This document shows positions 14,120 through 17,147 of a stretch of DNA of 17,147 bases, in pieces. The stretch's first letter is position 1, and each line of letters starts with the position of its first letter. A model generated the notes under the pieces. That model was given only the letters and a program-made list of their open reading frames with translations. It had not been told where the DNA came from and did no database searches. Origin of the DNA: Lachnoclostridium sp. UBA1241 (GTDB taxonomy: Bacteria; Bacillota; Clostridia; Lachnospirales; Lachnospiraceae). A program made the position numbers and the translations under genes. The stretch is from positions 10,043 to 27,189 of the forward strand of contig DBWJ01000003.1 in assembly GCA_002308955.1 (NCBI GenBank). The letters run 5' to 3'.

Positions 14120-15805
14120 ATGTGTAAGAAGTATGTTGTGATGTTGGCGGTTTTATTCGTGATGCTTCTTTCGGCATGCGGGAAGAAGGAAGAGAAGAAG
14201 TCCGGTTCCGCGGATGCAACACCGACTGCCATGGAGAGCCGGCCGAGTGAGACGCCGAGCCCGACCGCTACGCCGGCTCCGACGGCAACGCCCGCGCCTA
14301 CCGTGGCGCTTCCGGAAGGTTTTCCTGAGAATGTGCCTCTTAACATAGTTTCGAAGTACACTGCGGAGGAACTCAGAAAGAAAGCCGAGGAGCAGGTGAA
14401 AGCGCCGGAGGAGTATCGGTATAAGGTGACAACCGAGTATGAGGTACCAAAAAAAGAGGAGTACTACAGTTATAATCTCGGTGAGGTGGACTTCTGCTTT
14501 GATAAAGAAGAAACGTTTTATGATGATACTTATGATCCGGAGAAGCCATGCCTTCGAATTCAGCGTTTAAACGGTGAAATTGTATATACGATTTTTCAAT
14601 CGGAAACCCTGACATTAATCGAATATGACGGTAAGCAGTATATCAATCTGCATTTTTCGGAAAATGATACAGATGGGAAAGAGTATACTTACACCTTTTC
14701 AAATCCCTATGAGGAGAATCACGAGACGTTGGAGCAGAGTATAGTCTGCACATGGACGAATGAAGCAGGAACGACATACGGGGCAACTTATGATTCTTCC
14801 GGGAGCTTAAGTGAACTACGGGTAACGGAATGTGACACGGAAGGCAGAGTCACAAAGAAAGTCCTTTATCAATATGACACTTATCCGGATCCGGCGTATT
14901 ATATTCAGGAGAAATATGTATGGGTGTACGGGGCAGACGGCAATCTTATTCATAAAGAACAGTTCCGTAAATCGGAATTTGAGAACAACACGTCGGATTA
15001 TACCTACGAAAAGGATGAAAAGGGCCGTGTGTGCGCTTACGTTGAGACCTATTGTAATAAGGGAGGCAGTCCGGCGGAATACCGCACGGAAATCCGCTAC
15101 CCTACAGAGGACACCATTCTTTATCTGAATAGATACATCACCACTTACGGCGATGGAAGTAAAAAGGAGGAAGCCCGGGGTTTCCTGTATTATCTCGGTG
15201 AGGCAGAACGTGAACTGATAAAGAACGGTTTCTGTTTTGTCGACACTATGGATTTCAATGATCGCGGTGACTGCAAACTGTTGAGCAACGGTGAGGTAGA
15301 TCTTTCGGTTACGGATAAGCTTGTTTATTCATTTCCCTGGTTTGAATACGAGTATAAGAACGGACATTTGGTTAAGGCCAGGGCATATGTTTCCGGTCCC
15401 GGAAGCGAAAACGCCGATTATGAATATGATTCCGCGGGGAGACTTATCCGAAAGCACGAGTACTCGGATATAATCGGGGATCGAATCTTTTCTTACTCCT
15501 ATGACAGCAACGGAAGACTTGTGCGGGAAGAAATAACAGAGACAGCCTGGTATATTATGAATTATTGGGAAACAGATGACAGAGCAATGAATGTGACGGA
15601 GCTTACGGTCTATTCGTATTATGACAACGGAATGCTTGCCAAGAAAGAAAGAACCGTGACCTACAGGAAGGATTCATCTGCTACGGAATATCGCAGGGAA
15701 GTGGAAACTTATGACACGGACGGCTTCCCGATTCAGATTGAGAAGCAGTATCTGAATGGTGATGTCATTAGAATGGAGAAATCCGTCGGAGAACGAATCC
15801 GGTAA
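14120..15805 (+). CDS. Secreted lipoprotein with YD-like repeats
   Basis: This 561-residue protein has a lipoprotein signal peptide with lipobox LSAC and Cys20 as the lipidated residue, so it should be anchored on the outer face of the membrane. Residues 34-65 form a Thr/Pro/Ala-rich linker with repeated TATPAP units. The rest is rich in Tyr, Asp, Glu and Lys and carries degenerate YD/RHS-type repeats (YxYDxxGRLxxxxxY), clearest at 220-234, 294-308, 434-447, 458-471 and 498-512. Single YD-like repeats occur in many Firmicutes surface proteins. The count is too low for a toxin shell and no toxin domain is seen. It starts after AAGGGGGGA, 35 bases beyond the previous gene, and is followed by a strong terminator. 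Base composition is more AT-rich than in its neighbours. Confidence 0.85.
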   Translation: MCKKYVVMLAVLFVMLLSACGKKEEKKSGSADATPTAMESRPSETPSPTATPAPTATPAPTVALPEGFPENVPLNIVSKYTAEELRKKAEEQVKAPEEYRYKVTTEYEVPKKEEYYSYNLGEVDFCFDKEETFYDDTYDPEKPCLRIQRLNGEIVYTIFQSETLTLIEYDGKQYINLHFSENDTDGKEYTYTFSNPYEENHETLEQSIVCTWTNEAGTTYGATYDSSGSLSELRVTECDTEGRVTKKVLYQYDTYPDPAYYIQEKYVWVYGADGNLIHKEQFRKSEFENNTSDYTYEKDEKGRVCAYVETYCNKGGSPAEYRTEIRYPTEDTILYLNRYITTYGDGSKKEEARGFLYYLGEAERELIKNGFCFVDTMDFNDRGDCKLLSNGEVDLSVTDKLVYSFPWFEYEYKNGHLVKARAYVSGPGSENADYEYDSAGRLIRKHEYSDIIGDRIFSYSYDSNGRLVREEITETAWYIMNYWETDDRAMNVTELTVYSYYDNGMLAKKERTVTYRKDSSATEYRREVETYDTDGFPIQIEKQYLNGDVIRMEKSVGERIR

Positions 15806-15872
15806 GGACGAGAAGAAAAAACCGTTCTGTACCTGACCGTTTTGGCATACAATTTGATAAGAATGCCATACC

Positions 15873-15909
15873 AAAAGCCGCTTCGGGAGAGCCCCGGAGC
15901 GGCTTTTTT
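15873..15909 (+). terminator. Intrinsic terminator after the lipoprotein gene
   Basis: AGCCGCTTCGGG (15876-15887) pairs with 15893-15904 in a twelve-pair stem with one T-G pair and a five-base loop. Six Ts (15904-15909) follow. Four As precede the stem, so it could also work on the opposite strand. It closes the inserted unit before the rpmJ promoter. An inverted repeat TGGCAT/ATGCCA (15843-15848 and 15863-15868, 14 bases apart) lies just upstream. Confidence 0.9.
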
Positions 15910-15932
15910 CACGGAAATCCGCCCGTTCCGTC

Positions 15933-15978
15933 AAAAAGACCGAAAAAAGCGCGGAAAAACCTTGTTTTTCGGGAAAAA
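15933..15978 (+). promoter_or_regulatory. Phased A/T-tracts (curved DNA or UP-like element) before the rpmJ promoter
   Basis: Five runs of 5-6 As or Ts occur at 15933-15937, 15943-15948, 15955-15959, 15965-15969 (Ts) and 15974-15978. Their centres are 9-12 bases apart, close to one helical turn. The last two fall about 40-60 bases before the expected transcription start, where the RNA polymerase alpha subunit binds UP elements. This supports a strong promoter. Two of the runs also form a 7-base inverted repeat (15954-15960 with 15964-15970). Confidence 0.5.
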
Positions 15979-15983
15979 TGTGC

Positions 15984-16012
15984 TTGCAATTTGCCAAGCG
16001 CTCTGTTATTAT
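15984..16012 (+). promoter_or_regulatory. Sigma-A promoter with extended -10 driving rpmJ and the alpha operon
   Basis: TTGCAA (15984-15989) and TATTAT (16007-16012) are 17 bases apart. TG at 16004-16005 gives a full extended -10 (TGnTATTAT). Transcription should start near 16019. Because terminators follow both infA and the lipoprotein gene, this promoter is probably what supplies rpmJ, rpsM, rpsK and the genes beyond the window. Confidence 0.8.
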
Positions 16013-16052
16013 AGTAAACGGACTTTTTTCGAGAAAGGAGTGAATAACACTT

Positions 16053-16166
16053 ATGAAAGTAAGATCTTCGGTAAAGCCCATTTGCGAAAAATGCAAAATC
16101 ATCAAAAGAAAAGGGGCAATCATGATTATTTGTGAGAACCCGAAGCACAAACAGAGACAAGGCTGA
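16053..16166 (+). CDS. rpmJ: 50S ribosomal protein L36, zinc-binding form
   Basis: This 37-residue ORF has the standard L36 length and sequence style (MKVRSSVKPICEKC). Cys11, Cys14, Cys27 and His32 form the zinc ribbon. L36 is the smallest 50S protein and stabilises 23S rRNA folding near the base of the subunit. AAAGGAG at 16035-16041 lies about 12 bases before the ATG, rather long spacing. It normally follows infA directly; here it is the first gene of a new transcription unit. Its stop codon (16164-16166) lies 5 bases before a perfect complement of the rpsM ribosome-binding site. Confidence 0.96.
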   Translation: MKVRSSVKPICEKCKIIKRKGAIMIICENPKHKQRQG

Positions 16167-16171
16167 TAACG

Positions 16172-16178
16172 ACCTCCG
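16172..16178 (+). promoter_or_regulatory. Anti-Shine-Dalgarno segment complementary to the rpsM ribosome-binding site
   Basis: ACCTCCG here is the exact reverse complement of CGGAGGT at 16438-16444, the rpsM ribosome-binding region; a G-T pair (16171/16445) extends the match. It begins 5 bases after the rpmJ stop. It is also part of a local hairpin (16170-16189), so two mutually exclusive states can be drawn. Confidence 0.45.
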
Positions 16179-16217
16179 GACGGATGTCGCGCTCGATAGA
16201 GCAGCACTTGCTTTTTG

Positions 16218-16226
16218 TGTTACAAT
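16218..16226 (+). promoter_or_regulatory. Possible internal extended -10 promoter before rpsM
   Basis: TGTTACAAT matches the extended -10 form TGnTATAAT with one mismatch. No good -35 is found 16-18 bases upstream. Transcription would start near 16233, giving an rpsM message that lacks the anti-Shine-Dalgarno segment but keeps the later hairpins. Confidence 0.35.
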
Positions 16227-16452
16227 CGTCGTTCTGTAAACCCGCAGGACGGCACACATTGTGATAGTGTGGGCAAAGCGTGCGCTTTGCTTTAGTCGTG
16301 AGTATCTACACGGCTTTCGGTTCGGGAAACCGTACTGTCACACTTTAAAGCGGCTGAGCCGGTTCAGACCGGCAGGGAGAGTACTCCCGGGAACTTCGGT
16401 TCCGGGTATTTACCCACATCATTTTTATATCATTTTACGGAGGTTTTAGTAC

Positions 16453-16821
16453 ATGGCTCGTATCAGTGGTGTTGACTTACCAAGAGAGAAACGTGTCGAG
16501 ATCGGACTTACCTACATCTACGGTATCGGAAGAGTAAGCTCCAATCGTATCCTCGCTCAGGCGGAAGTAAATCCGGACACTCGTGTTCGTGATCTTACCG
16601 ACGACGAGGTTAAGAGAATTGCCACGATCATCGATGAGACGATGATGGTGGAAGGTGATCTTAAGAGAGAAACTGCTCTTAATATCAAGAGACTTCAGGA
16701 AATCGGTTGCTACCGAGGCGTTCGTCACAGAAAGGGACTTCCTGTTCGCGGACAGAAGACCAAGACAAATGCGAGAACCCGCAAAGGTCCGAAGCGTACT
16801 GTTGCCAACAAGAAGAAATAA
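16453..16821 (+). CDS. rpsM: 30S ribosomal protein S13
   Basis: At 122 residues it is close to Bacillus S13 (121). The segments ARISGVDLPREKRVEIGLTY, IYGIGR (23-28), YRGVRHRKGLPVRGQKTKTNAR and the basic tail are diagnostic. S13 in the 30S head contacts the 50S subunit and the P-site tRNA through its C-terminal tail. GGAGG at 16439-16443 leaves 9 bases to the ATG. It is the first gene of the alpha operon in E. coli; here it follows a long structured leader. Confidence 0.98.
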   Translation: MARISGVDLPREKRVEIGLTYIYGIGRVSSNRILAQAEVNPDTRVRDLTDDEVKRIATIIDETMMVEGDLKRETALNIKRLQEIGCYRGVRHRKGLPVRGQKTKTNARTRKGPKRTVANKKK

Positions 16822-16854
16822 TTTTAGTATGTGAAACGAATAGGAGGTTTCGTG

Positions 16855-17147
16855 ATGGCTAAGAAAGTAGTAGCTGCGAAAAAGGGAACGAAGAAGCGTG
16901 TCAAGAAGAACGTTGATCACGGTCAGGCACACATTCAGTCTTCCTTTAATAATACCATTGTTACCCTGACCGATGCAGAGGGTAACGCAATCTCTTGGGC
17001 TAGCGCAGGCGGCCTCGGTTTCCGTGGCTCCAGAAAGTCTACCCCTTATGCTGCTCAGATGGCAGCAGAAACCGCTGCAAAGGCAGCAATCCCGCACGGT
17101 CTTAAGTCCGTTGACGTTATGGTTAAGGGACCCGGTTCGGGACGTGA
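16855..17147 (+). CDS. rpsK: 30S ribosomal protein S11 (5' part; runs off the window)
   Basis: Ninety-seven codons are visible of an expected total near 130. The N-terminal basic stretch, AHIQSSFNNTIVTLTD (25-40), SWASAGGLGFRGSRKSTPYAAQ (48-69) and VKGPGSGR at the edge are S11 hallmarks. S11 lies on the 30S platform near the mRNA exit and the Shine-Dalgarno helix. AGGAGG at 16842-16847 sets the ATG. rpsD, rpoA and rplQ would be expected next but are outside the window. Confidence 0.97.
   Translation, partial: MAKKVVAAKKGTKKRVKKNVDHGQAHIQSSFNNTIVTLTDAEGNAISWASAGGLGFRGSRKSTPYAAQMAAETAAKAAIPHGLKSVDVMVKGPGSGR

Larger units (their letters stand above)
16167..16452 (+). promoter_or_regulatory. Long structured leader between rpmJ and rpsM
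   Basis: These 286 bases replace a gap that is only tens of bases in Bacillus. Potential hairpins follow one another: 16170-16189, 16191-16202, 16253-16271, 16273-16290 (seven pairs), 16310-16333 (eight pairs and a bulge), 16358-16373, 16375-16388, 16386-16406 (cUUCGg tetraloop) and 16404-16415. Some compete, such as 16295-16300 with 16309-16314 against the 16310-16333 helix. CACAC at 16339-16343 could replace 16253-16257 as partner of GTGTG (16267-16271). No stem has a terminator T-run. It may be an autogenous leader; in E. coli, S4 regulates this operon through a leader at the same place. Membership of a known leader family cannot be judged by eye. Confidence 0.65.

Noticed and set aside
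15825..15853. A possible promoter with TACAAT as -10
   Set aside because: The -35 match is poor, there is no extended -10, and it would fire straight into the terminator at 15873-15909.
12113..15910. Mobile element boundaries around the inserted three genes
   Set aside because: No transposase, integrase, terminal inverted repeats or target duplication could be seen at either edge.
15842..16135. A 97-codon frame over the rpmJ promoter and gene
   Set aside because: It runs through a strong terminator, the promoter and rpmJ in a different frame, and has no recognisable content.
16203..16216. A possible terminator with a run of Ts after AGCACTTGCT
   Set aside because: The stem is only three base pairs, too weak for an intrinsic terminator.
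16261..16449. A 62-codon GTG-start frame in the rpmJ-rpsM gap
   Set aside because: No ribosome-binding site and the sequence is better explained by RNA hairpins; it ends against the rpsM ribosome-binding site.

Overview
The window is a stretch of the bacterial S10-spc-alpha ribosomal protein cluster, with every supported gene on the + strand. Gene order and protein lengths match low-GC Gram-positive bacteria. Zinc-type S14 (61 aa, four Cys), zinc-type L36, Cys4-LID adenylate kinase, AGGAGG ribosome-binding sites and moderate GC together point to Clostridia, most likely a Lachnospiraceae-type genome. The family assignment is inference from gene content and style, not a database match.

Layout: 1-12112 runs rpsJ (3' end), rplC, rplD, rplW, rplB, rpsS, rplV, rpsC, rplP, rpmC, rpsQ, rplN, rplX, rplE, rpsZ, rpsH, rplF, rplR, rpsE, rpmD, rplO, secY, adk, map, infA. 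Spacing is tight, with several 1-base TAATG overlaps. A terminator-like hairpin lies between secY and adk (10417-10443), and a strong intrinsic terminator follows infA (12124-12157).

12158-15872 is an interruption. In the usual Firmicutes order infA is followed directly by rpmJ. Here a three-gene unit intervenes: a VanZ-like membrane protein, a six-TM protein resembling the Pr6Pr/FAR-17a type with a soluble C-terminal module, and a 561-residue lipoprotein with YD-like repeats. It has its own likely sigma-A promoter (12228-12256) and ends at a strong terminator (15873-15909). These look like envelope proteins with no evident ribosomal role.

15910-17147 restarts the alpha operon: phased A-tracts, an extended -10 promoter (15984-16012), rpmJ, then an unusually long 286-base rpmJ-rpsM gap, then rpsM and the 5' part of rpsK. 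That gap is packed with potential hairpins, including a cUUCGg tetraloop hairpin. Just after the rpmJ stop it carries a perfect 7-base complement of the rpsM Shine-Dalgarno region, and it contains a possible second promoter. It is the best candidate in the window for an uncharacterised regulatory element, plausibly an autogenous ribosomal protein leader.

The ribosomal genes supply both ribosomal subunits, while secY, adk, map and infA add protein export, nucleotide balance, N-terminal Met removal and translation initiation, as is typical of this cluster. No CRISPR array, insertion sequence, tRNA or rRNA was seen.
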